Shown here piece by piece: positions 1-6,329 of a stretch of DNA of 8,241 nucleotides. Source of the DNA: an uncultured Clostridia bacterium (GTDB lineage: Bacteria; Bacillota; Clostridia; Oscillospirales; Oscillospiraceae); the NCBI GenBank assembly GCA_947169005.1, contig CAMVOG010000095.1, positions 1 through 8,241 of the forward strand, given 5' to 3'. The first letter of the stretch is position 1, and every line of letters begins with the position of its first letter. The notes beneath the pieces are model-generated. The model had not been told where the DNA came from and did no database searches. It saw only the letters and a list, made by a program, of their open reading frames with translations. Both the position numbers and the translations under genes were made by a program.

Positions 1-259
1 GGCGGCCCTCCTCCGTTAAGGCGGAGCCGTGCTGGGCCTGGCGGTCAATGAGCTTGAAGCCGAAGTATTCCTCCGTGCCGTTGATGCTCTTCCAGGCCTT
101 GCTGTAGGCCATGCGCATTTCCTTGGCGGCCTTGTTCAGAGAATGATGCTCCGCCACGCCCCGCAGGAGCATGGCCGTTCCTCTCCCAAAGGCGCACTTG
201 GGGTCTCCCTCCGGGACGAAAACCTTGATCCGTACCTTAAAGCTGACGGGTCCATTCAT
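1..259 (-). CDS. ModE-like winged helix-turn-helix transcriptional regulator, partial (C-terminus off the left edge)
   Basis: The minus-strand reading frame opens with ATG at 259-257 and stays open to the window edge, giving 86 residues. After a basic N-terminal strand (SFKVRIKVFV, residues 6-15) comes a helix-turn-helix. It has a 'SLNKAAKEMRMAYSKAW' core at residues 40-56 and a wing ending in 'GSALTEEGR' at 78-86. This layout is typical of the DNA-binding domain of the molybdate regulator ModE and of the short stand-alone LysR-like/ModE N-terminal proteins common in Clostridia, which are about 110-120 residues and lack a ligand domain. Whether molybdate-binding (MOP) domains follow cannot be seen here. 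A GGGAG lies 11 bases before the ATG, a somewhat long spacing. The start is only 18 bases beyond the T-tract of the rny terminator and no separate promoter is visible, so expression may depend on read-through. The fold is fairly secure; the effector and target genes are unknown. Confidence 0.72.
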   Translation of the reverse strand, partial: MNGPVSFKVRIKVFVPEGDPKCAFGRGTAMLLRGVAEHHSLNKAAKEMRMAYSKAWKSINGTEEYFGFKLIDRQAQHGSALTEEGR

Positions 260-277
260 CGCGCGTCACACTCCCTG

Positions 278-312
278 AAAAAATACCGGGGCTGCCCGCA
301 GGCGGCCCCGGT
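278..312 (-). terminator. Rho-independent terminator of rny
   Basis: Read on the minus strand, the rny stop codon (318-320) is followed after five bases by a perfect 8-bp stem. ACCGGGGC (312-305 read in reverse) pairs with GCCCCGGT (292-285). The 12-base loop can itself form a short GCC/GGC pairing, and six U residues (283-278) follow after one base. It is a textbook intrinsic terminator. The next gene on the same strand begins only 18 bases past the U-tract. Confidence 0.9.
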
Positions 313-317
313 GCTGT

Positions 318-1886
318 TTACTTCGCGTATTCGACCGCTCTGGTCTCCCGCAGAAGATTGACCTTGATCTGGCCGGGATATTCCATCTCGCTCTCGATCT
401 TCTTGGCGATGTCCCGGGCCAGCAGGACCATCTGATCCTCGCTGACCTCCTCGGGCTTGACCATGATGCGGATCTCGCGTCCGGCCTGGATCGCGTAAGA
501 ACTCGCAACGCCGGGGAAAGCGCTGGTGAGCTCTTCGAGCTTCTCAAGCCGCTTGATATAGTTTTCGATGTTCTCGCGCCGGGCGCCGGGGCGAGCGGCG
601 GAGATGCTGTCGGCTGCCTGCACCAGGCAGGCGATAATGGTCTGAGGCTCCACGTCGCCGTGATGGGCGGCAATGGCGTGAACGACGGCCTCGCTCTCCT
701 TATAGCGGCGGGCGATGTCCACGCCGATGGAGACGTGGGAGCCCTCCACCTCGTGGTCGATGGATTTGCCGATGTCGTGCAGGAGGCCGGCGCGCTTGGC
801 AAGCTGAATGTCGGCGCCCAGCTCCGCCGCCAGCAGCCCCGCGATGTGGGCCACCTCAATGGAGTGATTCAGCACGTTCTGCCCGTAGCTGGTGCGGTAT
901 CTCATGCGGCCCAGCAGCTTGATGATCTCGGGATGCAGCCCGTGAATGCCGGTCTCGAAGGTGGCGCGGTCGCCCTCCGCCTTGATGGTGGCGTCCACCT
1001 CCCGCTTGGCCTTCTCCACCATTTCCTCAATGCGGGCCGGATGGATGCGTCCGTCCGCAATCAGCTTTTCCAGAGAAATGCGGGCGATCTCCCGGCGGAC
1101 CGGGTCAAAGCTGGAGAGGGTGATGGCTTCGGGGGTATCGTCGATGATGAGATCGACGCCCGTCAGCGTTTCGATGGCGCGGATGTTGCGGCCTTCGCGG
1201 CCGATCACGCGCCCCTTCATCTCGTCGTTGGGGAGGGGGACCACGGAAACGGTGGCCTCGGCCACCTGGTCGGCGGCGCAGCGCTGGATGGCGAGGGTGA
1301 TGTACTCGCGGGCCTTGTCCTCGGCCTCCTCCTTGGCGCGGGTCTCGATTTCCTTGATCTTCATGGCCGCCTCGTGGGTGACTTCGGATTCCAGATTCTT
1401 GATGAGATAATCCTTGGCCTCCTCCGCCGTGAAGCCGGAGATTTTTTCCAGCATTTCCAGCTCACTGCGCTTGAGGAGGGTGATCTCCTCCTTCAGGGCT
1501 TCCGCCTCGGAGATCTTTTGGGAAAGGGTCTCGTTCTTCTTGTCTAAGTTGTCGCTCTTCTTATCCAGCGATTCTTCCTTCTGCTGGATGCGGCGCTCCT
1601 GCTTCTGCAGCTCGGAGCGGCGCTCCCGTACCTCTTTTTCGTATTCGGTGCGGTTTCTGTGGATTTCATCCTTGGCCTCGAGCAGCGCTTCCTTGCGCTT
1701 GTTCTCGGCGTCCTTCTTCGCTTCGTCAACGATGCGGCGGGCATTTGCCTCGGCCTCCGCGGTCTTCTGCTCAATGGATTTGTCCGCGCTTTCGACCTTC
1801 TTCTTATAGCTCTTCACGCCGTAGAAATAGGCGACGAGCCCGATCACGATGACGAGGGCGATCAATACATAATGAAGCCAATCCAT
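318..1886 (-). CDS. rny: Ribonuclease Y (membrane-anchored endoribonuclease)
   Basis: RNase Y starts mRNA decay in many Gram-positive bacteria by endonucleolytic cleavage and is tethered to the inner face of the membrane. Numbered from the upstream ATG (1898; 526 aa), the protein has one N-terminal membrane helix (about 8-27) and a long charged coiled coil (about 30-205). A KH RNA-binding domain follows (about 210-275) with its GREG loop at 233-236. The HD phosphohydrolase domain (about 335-430) has H345, the catalytic H374-D375 pair in 'LLHDIGK', H412-H413 in 'AHHGD', and D430. The C-terminal 'RETRAVEYAK' matches the family ending, and the length fits the usual ~520 residues. The start is uncertain. 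The GGAGG at 1900-1904 is only 1 base from the ATG at 1898 (MPSSMDW) but 13 bases from the ATG at 1886 (MDW). I chose 1886 (522 aa) because a 1-base spacing is very unfavourable. The gene is monocistronic up to its terminator, with its own promoter at 2079-2107. Confidence 0.97.
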   Translation of the reverse strand: MDWLHYVLIALVIVIGLVAYFYGVKSYKKKVESADKSIEQKTAEAEANARRIVDEAKKDAENKRKEALLEAKDEIHRNRTEYEKEVRERRSELQKQERRIQQKEESLDKKSDNLDKKNETLSQKISEAEALKEEITLLKRSELEMLEKISGFTAEEAKDYLIKNLESEVTHEAAMKIKEIETRAKEEAEDKAREYITLAIQRCAADQVAEATVSVVPLPNDEMKGRVIGREGRNIRAIETLTGVDLIIDDTPEAITLSSFDPVRREIARISLEKLIADGRIHPARIEEMVEKAKREVDATIKAEGDRATFETGIHGLHPEIIKLLGRMRYRTSYGQNVLNHSIEVAHIAGLLAAELGADIQLAKRAGLLHDIGKSIDHEVEGSHVSIGVDIARRYKESEAVVHAIAAHHGDVEPQTIIACLVQAADSISAARPGARRENIENYIKRLEKLEELTSAFPGVASSYAIQAGREIRIMVKPEEVSEDQMVLLARDIAKKIESEMEYPGQIKVNLLRETRAVEYAK

Positions 1887-1898
1887 GGACGAAGGCAT

Positions 1899-2072
1899 AC
1901 CTCCAATCTTTCAAATTTTGCAAGTATTCTGTGCTTTCCGCACAAGCGGGGGCAGCAGGAAATCTGAGTGCCGGATCTATCGGCCGCGTCAGCGGCAGCA
2001 GAAAACTGGCAGGTCCGCCCCGAGCCGGGGCGGCATAAGCATAGATATATCCCCATTATTCTATACTTAGTT
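1899..2072 (-). other. Long structured 5' leader of the rny mRNA
   Basis: The inferred start near 2072 lies about 174 bases upstream of the first possible rny start codon. On the minus strand the leader can form three perfect hairpins. The first is an 8-bp GC-rich stem with a GCT loop (2015-2033), the second a 5-bp stem with a TGAC loop (1983-1996), and the third a 5-bp stem with a GGAAA loop (1930-1944). A GCCG/CGGC pairing (1970-1973 with 1981-1984) would compete with the second hairpin. An 8-base motif, GGCAGCAG on the plus strand, occurs twice, at 1951-1958 and 1994-2001. None of the hairpins is followed by a terminator-like U-run, and I match it to no riboswitch family. The extent depends on the inferred promoter. 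Confidence 0.5.
1900..1904 (-). promoter_or_regulatory. Shine-Dalgarno of rny, placed between two possible starts
   Basis: GGAGG on the minus strand sits 1 base before the ATG at 1898 and 13 bases before the in-frame ATG at 1886. Neither spacing is ideal. The second is usable and the first is close to non-functional in most bacteria, so I favour the downstream start. Translation of rny may be deliberately weak. Confidence 0.65.
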
Positions 2073-2078
2073 AGTTTA

Positions 2079-2107
2079 ATATTAATACGAAATCGGCCTT
2101 ATGTCAA
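2079..2107 (-). promoter_or_regulatory. SigA-type promoter of rny
   Basis: On the minus strand a perfect -35 box TTGACA (2107-2102) is followed by a 17-base spacer and TAATAT (2084-2079), a 4/6 match to TATAAT. Transcription would start near 2072. The surrounding sequence is AT-rich in an otherwise GC-rich window. A second -10-like hexamer, TAGAAT, lies slightly further downstream but lacks a matching -35 box. Confidence 0.75.
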
Positions 2108-2162
2108 GGGATTTTACAGCTTTTTAGGGCACTTGTTTCATTTTTTCCGGGAAAAGCAGCTA

Positions 2163-2191
2163 TTGAAGGTGAAGCGCCTCTGTGCTATACT
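2163..2191 (+). promoter_or_regulatory. SigA-type promoter with extended -10 for the CDF transporter gene
   Basis: The -35 element TTGAAG (2163-2168, 4/6) is 17 bases from TATACT (2186-2191, 5/6), which is preceded by TGC, an extended -10 motif that offsets a weaker -35. The start would fall near 2198. That leaves a leader of about 24 bases and practically excludes an ATG at 2201 as the start codon. Confidence 0.75.
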
Positions 2192-2208
2192 AAATACATT
2201 ATGAGTAT

Positions 2209-2214
2209 GGGAGG
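2209..2214 (+). promoter_or_regulatory. Shine-Dalgarno that fixes the CDF transporter start
   Basis: GGGAGG ends 7 bases before the ATG at 2222, the ideal distance. Earlier in-frame ATGs at 2201 and 2207 lie upstream of or overlap this site and sit almost on the predicted transcription start. A GTG at 2219 is only 4 bases away. ATG 2222 is therefore the best start. Confidence 0.85.
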
Positions 2215-2221
2215 TCACGTG

Positions 2222-3355
2222 ATGGACGTGAAAAATGTAAACGATCAAGTGCAGAGCCGCGACAAGGTCATTGTTCGCACCAGTATTATCGGCATCGTGA
2301 CGAACGTGCTGCTGGCAGCCTTCAAGGCCGTGGTGGGGCTCCTGTCCAACTCCATCGCCGTCACCCTTGATGCCGTGAACAATCTTTCGGATGCTCTCTC
2401 CTCCGTCGTCACCATCATCGGGGCGAAGCTGGCGGGGAAGGCCCCGGACAAGAAGCACCCCTTGGGCTACGGGCGCATCGAGTACCTCAGCTCCATGATC
2501 GTGGCGGCTATCGTCCTCTACGCCGGCATCACCTCTCTGGTGGAGTCGGTAAAGAAGATCTTCAACCCGGAGGAGGCGGAGTATTCCGTCGTCTCCCTGG
2601 TCATCATCGCCGTGGCCATCGTGGTCAAGCTGCTGCTGGGCCGCTTCGTCAAGGGCCAGGGGAAGAAGGTCAATTCCGGCGCGCTTGTCGCCTCGGGCTC
2701 GGACGCCAGCTTTGACGCGATCCTTTCCGCCTCCGTGCTGGCGACGGCCCTGCTGTTCCTGCTGACGGGCCTGTCCCTGGAGGCCTATGTGGGCGTCGTG
2801 ATCGCGGGCTTCATCGTGAAAGCGGGCATTGAAATGCTCATCGACACCCTGGACGATATCCTGGGCCGCAGGGCAGACCCGGAGACCAGCCGGGAGATCA
2901 AACGCCTTCTCACCGAGGAGCCGGAGATTCTGGGCGCTTACGATCTGATCCTCAATAACTACGGCCCCGACAAGAACCTGGCCTCCGTCCACCTGGAGCT
3001 GCCAGACACCATGACCGTGGAGGAGCTGGACGAGCTCACCCGCCGGGTGGAGCAGAAGGTCTACAAGGCCACGGGCGTTATCCTCATCGGCGTGGGGGCC
3101 TATTCCCACAACACCGGAAACGACGAGGCTGCTCAGATCCGGGACGCGGTGCGGGAAAAGGTCCTGGCCCACGACTGGGCCCTGCAGTTCCACGGCTTCT
3201 ATATCGACGTGGAGAAAAAGACCATGCGCTTCGACGTGGTTTTCAGCTTTGATATCGACCCCAAGGAGGGCCTTGCCCGGCTCCGGGAGGAGCTCGCCGC
3301 CGCCTGGCCCGATTACGCCGTCCAGATCACCCCGGACGTGGATATTTCCGAGTGA
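2222..3355 (+). CDS. Cation diffusion facilitator (CDF) family metal exporter, possibly manganese-type
   Basis: This 377-residue inner-membrane protein belongs to the CDF family, which exports divalent metal ions in exchange for protons. About six hydrophobic segments lie between residues 18 and 204. The family signature 'DAVNNLSDA' is at 50-58 in segment 2, 'HPLGYGRIEYL' at 79-89, and 'DASFD' at 161-165 in segment 5. The transport site would be N53-x3-D57 with D161-x3-D165. Zinc CDFs usually have His in one or both positions; an Asn/Asp set without His is what I recall for bacterial manganese exporters such as MntE, so manganese is a reasonable but unproven substrate. A cytoplasmic ferredoxin-like domain follows (about 215-295), and then an extra region of about 80 residues to the C-terminus that short CDFs such as FieF lack. 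The gene has its own promoter. No yybP-ykoY manganese riboswitch fits in the ~24-base leader. No terminator is evident before the MATE gene. Confidence 0.93.
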   Translation: MDVKNVNDQVQSRDKVIVRTSIIGIVTNVLLAAFKAVVGLLSNSIAVTLDAVNNLSDALSSVVTIIGAKLAGKAPDKKHPLGYGRIEYLSSMIVAAIVLYAGITSLVESVKKIFNPEEAEYSVVSLVIIAVAIVVKLLLGRFVKGQGKKVNSGALVASGSDASFDAILSASVLATALLFLLTGLSLEAYVGVVIAGFIVKAGIEMLIDTLDDILGRRADPETSREIKRLLTEEPEILGAYDLILNNYGPDKNLASVHLELPDTMTVEELDELTRRVEQKVYKATGVILIGVGAYSHNTGNDEAAQIRDAVREKVLAHDWALQFHGFYIDVEKKTMRFDVVFSFDIDPKEGLARLREELAAAWPDYAVQITPDVDISE

Positions 3356-3393
3356 GCAGGCGGAAAGAAATCAAATTTTTATACAGTTATGCC

Positions 3394-3422
3394 TCGACAA
3401 ACGGGCCCTTCTGTGGTAAAAT
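3394..3422 (+). promoter_or_regulatory. SigA-type promoter with extended -10 for the MATE exporter gene
   Basis: TCGACA (3394-3399, 5/6 match to the -35 consensus) is 17 bases from TAAAAT (3417-3422, 5/6), and the -10 box is preceded by TGG, giving an extended -10. Transcription would begin near 3429, about 29 bases before the start codon. The rest of the 102-base gap (3356-3457) is AT-rich and shows no terminator hairpin for the preceding CDF gene. Confidence 0.75.
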
Positions 3423-3457
3423 AACATATTATTGACTGAGAGAGGAAACTGATTCGC

Positions 3458-4819
3458 GTGTCTAAATCCATGATAAACGACTTGACGGAGGGCAGCGTAA
3501 GCAAGCAGCTTCTGCGCTTCGCCTATCCTTTCATGCTCGGCAACCTGCTGCAGACGGTCTACAATATCGTTGACATGATCGTCATCGGCCAGTTCGTCGG
3601 GCGCACGGCCCTGTCCGCCGTGTCCTGCGGCGGCGACCTGGCCTCCATGTTCCTGTATATCGCCGTGGGCTTCACCGGGGCCAGTCAGGTGCTGATCGGC
3701 CAGTACGTCGGCGCGGGGGACCGGGAGGGCGTCCGCAAATCCGTGGGCACCACCTTTAGCTTCTGCGCGATCCTGGGCCTGGCGGTAACGATTTTCAGCA
3801 TTTTCACCACTTCCGGCATGCTGCTGCTCATCAATACGCCGCCGGAGGCCATGGAGCAGGCGAGAGTCTATACCCTGACCTATCTGTCCGGCTTCATCTT
3901 CGTTTTCGGCTACAACGCCGTGGCCTCGATCCTGCGGGGCATGGGGGACTCCAAGCACCCGCTGCTTTTCGTTATCATCGCGGCGATCTCCAACCTGGTG
4001 CTGGACCTGCTGTTCGTGGCCGTCTTTAAGTGGGACGCTTTCGGCGCCGCCCTGGCCACCCTCCTGGGCTTTGCCATTTCCTTCATCTGCTCCATCGTTT
4101 ACCTCTACAGGAAGCGGGAGAGCTTCGGCTTTGATTTCAAGCTCGCCAGCTTCAAGATTGACAAGGCCATCCTCAAGGCCATGGTCCGCCTGGGCATCCC
4201 CCTGGCAATCCAGCACGCGGCCATCATGGTTTCCATGCTCTTCATCAGCTCCCGCGTGAACTCCTATGGGGACGTGGCCACCTCCGTTACCGGCGTGGGC
4301 AATAAGCTGCGTTCCCTCATGAGTATCATTTCCAACGCGGTCTCCACGGCGGGAGCCTCCATGGCGGCGCAGAATCTCGGGGCAGGGAAGCCCGAGCGCG
4401 TGAAGAAGATCGTGCACGTGTCCCTGGTGCTGTGCCTGTCCGTCGCCATCCTTCTTTCCGCGGCCTATCTGCTGTTCCCGAGGGAGATGTTCTCCCTCTT
4501 CACCAAGGACGCCGATTATCTCGCCATGGCGCCCGAATACGCCCCCGTCCTGGTGGTCTATGTCTTCACCTTTGCCCTCATGTCCTCCTTCAATATCGTC
4601 ATCAATGGCGTGGGGGACGTGCCCATGAGTTACCTTGTCGGCATCATGGACGGCGTGGTGGCCCGCATCGGCGTGGCGCTTCTGCTGGCCATCGTTTTCA
4701 ACTGGGGCATCTACGGCTATTGGTACGGCAGCGCCGGGGCCGGCTTCGTCGCCGCCGCCATCGGCTGCATCTACTATTTCAGCGGCAAATGGAAAACCCA
4801 TCGGCTCCTCATCGAATGA
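3458..4819 (+). CDS. MATE family multidrug/toxin efflux transporter
   Basis: The product is a 453-residue polytopic membrane protein with about twelve hydrophobic segments in two similar halves, the build of MatE-family antiporters that expel organic cations or metabolites using a Na+ or H+ gradient. Family features include the N-terminal 'LTEGSVSKQLLRFAYPFML' (9-27), 'YNIVDMIVIGQFVG' (35-48), 'RGMGDSKHPL' (160-169) at the end of the first half, 'NLGAGKPERVKK' (306-317), and 'NGVGD' (383-387), the second-half counterpart of the RGMGD motif. Length is normal for the family. The start is GTG at 3458. The nearest Shine-Dalgarno (GAGAGG, 3440-3445) is 12 bases away, which together with GTG suggests modest translation; the ATG at 3470 is less likely because it is further still. 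A good promoter lies just upstream. The substrate cannot be read from sequence. Aspartate kinase follows after 47 bases with no terminator, so co-transcription is possible. Confidence 0.95.
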   Translation: MSKSMINDLTEGSVSKQLLRFAYPFMLGNLLQTVYNIVDMIVIGQFVGRTALSAVSCGGDLASMFLYIAVGFTGASQVLIGQYVGAGDREGVRKSVGTTFSFCAILGLAVTIFSIFTTSGMLLLINTPPEAMEQARVYTLTYLSGFIFVFGYNAVASILRGMGDSKHPLLFVIIAAISNLVLDLLFVAVFKWDAFGAALATLLGFAISFICSIVYLYRKRESFGFDFKLASFKIDKAILKAMVRLGIPLAIQHAAIMVSMLFISSRVNSYGDVATSVTGVGNKLRSLMSIISNAVSTAGASMAAQNLGAGKPERVKKIVHVSLVLCLSVAILLSAAYLLFPREMFSLFTKDADYLAMAPEYAPVLVVYVFTFALMSSFNIVINGVGDVPMSYLVGIMDGVVARIGVALLLAIVFNWGIYGYWYGSAGAGFVAAAIGCIYYFSGKWKTHRLLIE

Positions 4820-4866
4820 GCCATCCTATATCAATCGAATACTGGTAAAAGAAAGGAAGAAGTCTT

Positions 4867-6192
4867 ATGCAAGAGACCGTCAAGGTCGTAAAATTCGGCG
4901 GCAGCTCCCTGGCGGACGCCGAGCATTTCAGAATGGTTGAGCAGATCGTGAGGGCGGAGCCCGAGCGCCGCTACGTGGTGCCCTCGGCCCCCGGCAAGCG
5001 GTCCTCCGGCGATACCAAGGTCACGGATATGCTCTATGAGTGCTATAACCTCGCCTCCCGGGGCGGCAATATCGACGAGGCCTTCCAGCGCATCATCGAC
5101 CGCTATGAGCTTATCATCCAGGGCCTGGGTCTTACCCTGGACCTTTCGGAGGAGTACGCCACCATCAAGGCCTCCTTCAAGCTCCACGCCGGGCGGGACT
5201 ACGCGGCCAGCCGCGGCGAATATCTCAACGGCATCGTCCTCTCCAAGCTCCTGGGCATCGACTTCATCGATGCGGCAAATGTCATCCGCTTCAAGGAGGA
5301 CGGCAGCTTTGACGACGATACCACCGACAGCATCCTGCACGCGGAGCTGCAGCGCCATTACCGGGCCGTGATCCCGGGCTTCTACGGCTCCATGCCCAAC
5401 GGCACCATCAAGACCTTCTCCCGCGGCGGCAGCGACATCACGGGCTCCATCGTGGCGAAGGCCGCCCGCGCCGCCCTCTATGAGAACTGGACCGACGTTT
5501 CCGGCGTCCTGATGGCCGATCCCCGCATCGTGGAGAACCCCCAGGGCATCAACTATATCACCTACCACGAGCTGCGCGAGCTCTCCTACATGGGCTTCTC
5601 CGTGCTGCATGAGGATTCGATCTTCCCGCTCAGAAAGGCGAAGATCCCGATCAATATCCGCAATACCAACGACCCCTCCGCCAAGGGCACCATGATCGTT
5701 CCGAACGGGAGCAGCATCCCCGACGAGAAGCACGTCATCACCGGCGTGGCGGGGAAGAAGGGCTTCACCGTGCTGCATATCGAAAAGGCCCACATGCACT
5801 CCGAGATCGGCTTCGCCCGCCGGGTCCTCGAGGCCATTGAGGACGAGGGCATCACCTTCGAGCATCTGCCCTCCGGCATCGACACAATGAGCGTGGTCCT
5901 TTCCGGCGAGATCACGGGGGAGCAGCGCAGCCGCATCCTCAACGCCATCTGCGTCTCCTGCCTGCCCGAGTACATCGGCTTTGAGGACGGGCTGGCTCTC
6001 GTGGCCGTCGTGGGCCGCGGCATGGTGAACAACAAGGGCACCGCCGCCCGCGTCACCTCCGCCGTCGCCTCCGCGGGCATCAACATCCGCATGATCGACC
6101 AGGGCTCCAGCGAGATCAGCATCATCCTGGGCGTGGACGAAAAGGACTTCGAGACCGCCCTGCGGGTGATCTACGAGGAATTTGTGAAATAA
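4867..6192 (+). CDS. Aspartate kinase, monofunctional with two ACT domains
   Basis: Aspartate kinase (EC 2.7.2.4) phosphorylates L-aspartate with ATP, the first committed step to lysine/diaminopimelate, threonine and methionine. The 441-residue cytoplasmic protein has the amino-acid kinase fold at about 1-285. It shows 'KFGGSS' (9-14), 'SRGEYLN' (115-121) with the substrate-binding E118, 'RGGSD' (186-190), and 'VSGVLMADPRIV' (211-222). The regulatory half has two ACT domains: about 290-365, and about 374-436 with 'GINIRMIDQGSSEISI' (404-419). Length and motifs fit the longer AK-III class (as in Bacillus ThrD/YclM) rather than the alpha/beta type with an internal start. Feedback inhibition by lysine and/or threonine is therefore likely, but the effector is not readable here. 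ATG 4867 has AAGGAAG (4853-4859) at 7 bases. The 47-base gap before it is too short for a lysine riboswitch, so control is probably through enzyme inhibition or from the MATE promoter. Confidence 0.96.
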   Translation: MQETVKVVKFGGSSLADAEHFRMVEQIVRAEPERRYVVPSAPGKRSSGDTKVTDMLYECYNLASRGGNIDEAFQRIIDRYELIIQGLGLTLDLSEEYATIKASFKLHAGRDYAASRGEYLNGIVLSKLLGIDFIDAANVIRFKEDGSFDDDTTDSILHAELQRHYRAVIPGFYGSMPNGTIKTFSRGGSDITGSIVAKAARAALYENWTDVSGVLMADPRIVENPQGINYITYHELRELSYMGFSVLHEDSIFPLRKAKIPINIRNTNDPSAKGTMIVPNGSSIPDEKHVITGVAGKKGFTVLHIEKAHMHSEIGFARRVLEAIEDEGITFEHLPSGIDTMSVVLSGEITGEQRSRILNAICVSCLPEYIGFEDGLALVAVVGRGMVNNKGTAARVTSAVASAGINIRMIDQGSSEISIILGVDEKDFETALRVIYEEFVK

Positions 6193-6226
6193 AGGCCCTT
6201 TTTCCGGGAAATTGCCAAACTTGTTC

Positions 6227-6254
6227 TTGACAAATCCCGAAAAGCCTTTATAAT
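6227..6254 (+). promoter_or_regulatory. Consensus SigA promoter of rpsF-ssb-rpsR
   Basis: TTGACA (6227-6232) and TATAAT (6249-6254) both match the consensus in 6/6 positions, separated by a 16-base spacer. It is the strongest promoter in the window, as expected for a ribosomal protein operon. It begins 35 bases after the aspartate kinase stop codon; the bases between show no intrinsic terminator, so some read-through from the kinase gene is possible. Predicted start about 6261. Confidence 0.9.
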
Positions 6255-6260
6255 AATATA

Positions 6261-6313
6261 GTCTGCACGAAGTGCGGACAAATCCTTGCCCGGCAGGACC
6301 GGGCCATACGTCC
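6261..6313 (+). promoter_or_regulatory. Structured rpsF leader with two mutually exclusive stems; candidate S6:S18 autoregulatory site
   Basis: The predicted transcript begins with an 8-bp hairpin with a GAA loop: GTCTGCAC (6261-6268) pairs with GTGCGGAC (6272-6279), including one G-U pair. A second hairpin, GCCCGG/CCGGGC (6288-6293 with 6299-6304, loop CAGGA), can be extended by pairing GGAC (6276-6279) with GTCC (6310-6313). That outer pairing uses bases of the first hairpin, so the two forms compete. The second form ends three bases before the Shine-Dalgarno (6316-6322). In many bacteria the rpsF leader binds the S6:S18 heterodimer for feedback control. Position and shape fit, but I could not verify the conserved core of that motif. 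Confidence 0.5.
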
Positions 6314-6329
6314 AGAAGGAGGTGCGATC

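Larger units (their letters stand above)
1887..2221. other. Gene-free divergent promoter region between rny and the CDF transporter gene
   Basis: This 335-base stretch carries no convincing gene. Its left part (about 1899-2072) is the structured leader of rny. Next is the rny promoter (2079-2107, minus), then about 55 AT-rich bases without a clear element apart from a weak GCTTTT/AAAAGC inverted repeat. Last comes the promoter of the CDF transporter gene (2163-2191, plus) with its short leader. The two promoters fire away from each other and their -35 boxes are 55 bases apart, leaving room for a shared regulator. I recognise no operator sequence. Confidence 0.75.

Noticed and set aside
660..1547. 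A 295-codon plus-strand open frame opposite rny.
   Set aside because: It shows a repetitive Gly/Asp/Leu/Val composition and no domain; the opposite strand encodes an intact RNase Y.
2015..2033. A perfect 8-bp GC hairpin in the rny leader as a possible terminator or attenuator.
   Set aside because: No U-run follows the stem in either direction, so it is kept only as leader structure.
1968..2204. A 78-codon plus-strand frame in the rny/CDF intergenic region, with a hydrophobic stretch, ending at the ATG of 2201.
   Set aside because: It has no ribosome binding site, crosses both promoters and the rny leader hairpins, and resembles nothing I know. Chance is the simpler explanation.
2138..3193. 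A 351-codon minus-strand open frame opposite the CDF gene.
   Set aside because: It has the same low-complexity, His/Gly/Asp-rich antisense composition and no family resemblance; the CDF frame is clearly the real one.
3371..4801. A 476-codon open frame on the minus strand opposite the MATE gene.
   Set aside because: It is very rich in His, Gly, Asp and Gln with no recognisable domain, which is typical of the antisense frame of a GC-rich gene. The plus strand encodes a clear MATE protein with promoter and ribosome binding site.
4831..5865. A 344-codon minus-strand open frame opposite aspartate kinase.
   Set aside because: It is a shadow frame of a GC-rich gene; the aspartate kinase motifs are all on the plus strand.
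6193..6226. A possible terminator after aspartate kinase (CCC, T5, then CCGGG).
   Set aside because: Only a few pairs can form and no proper stem precedes the T-run; it does not meet the pattern of an intrinsic terminator.
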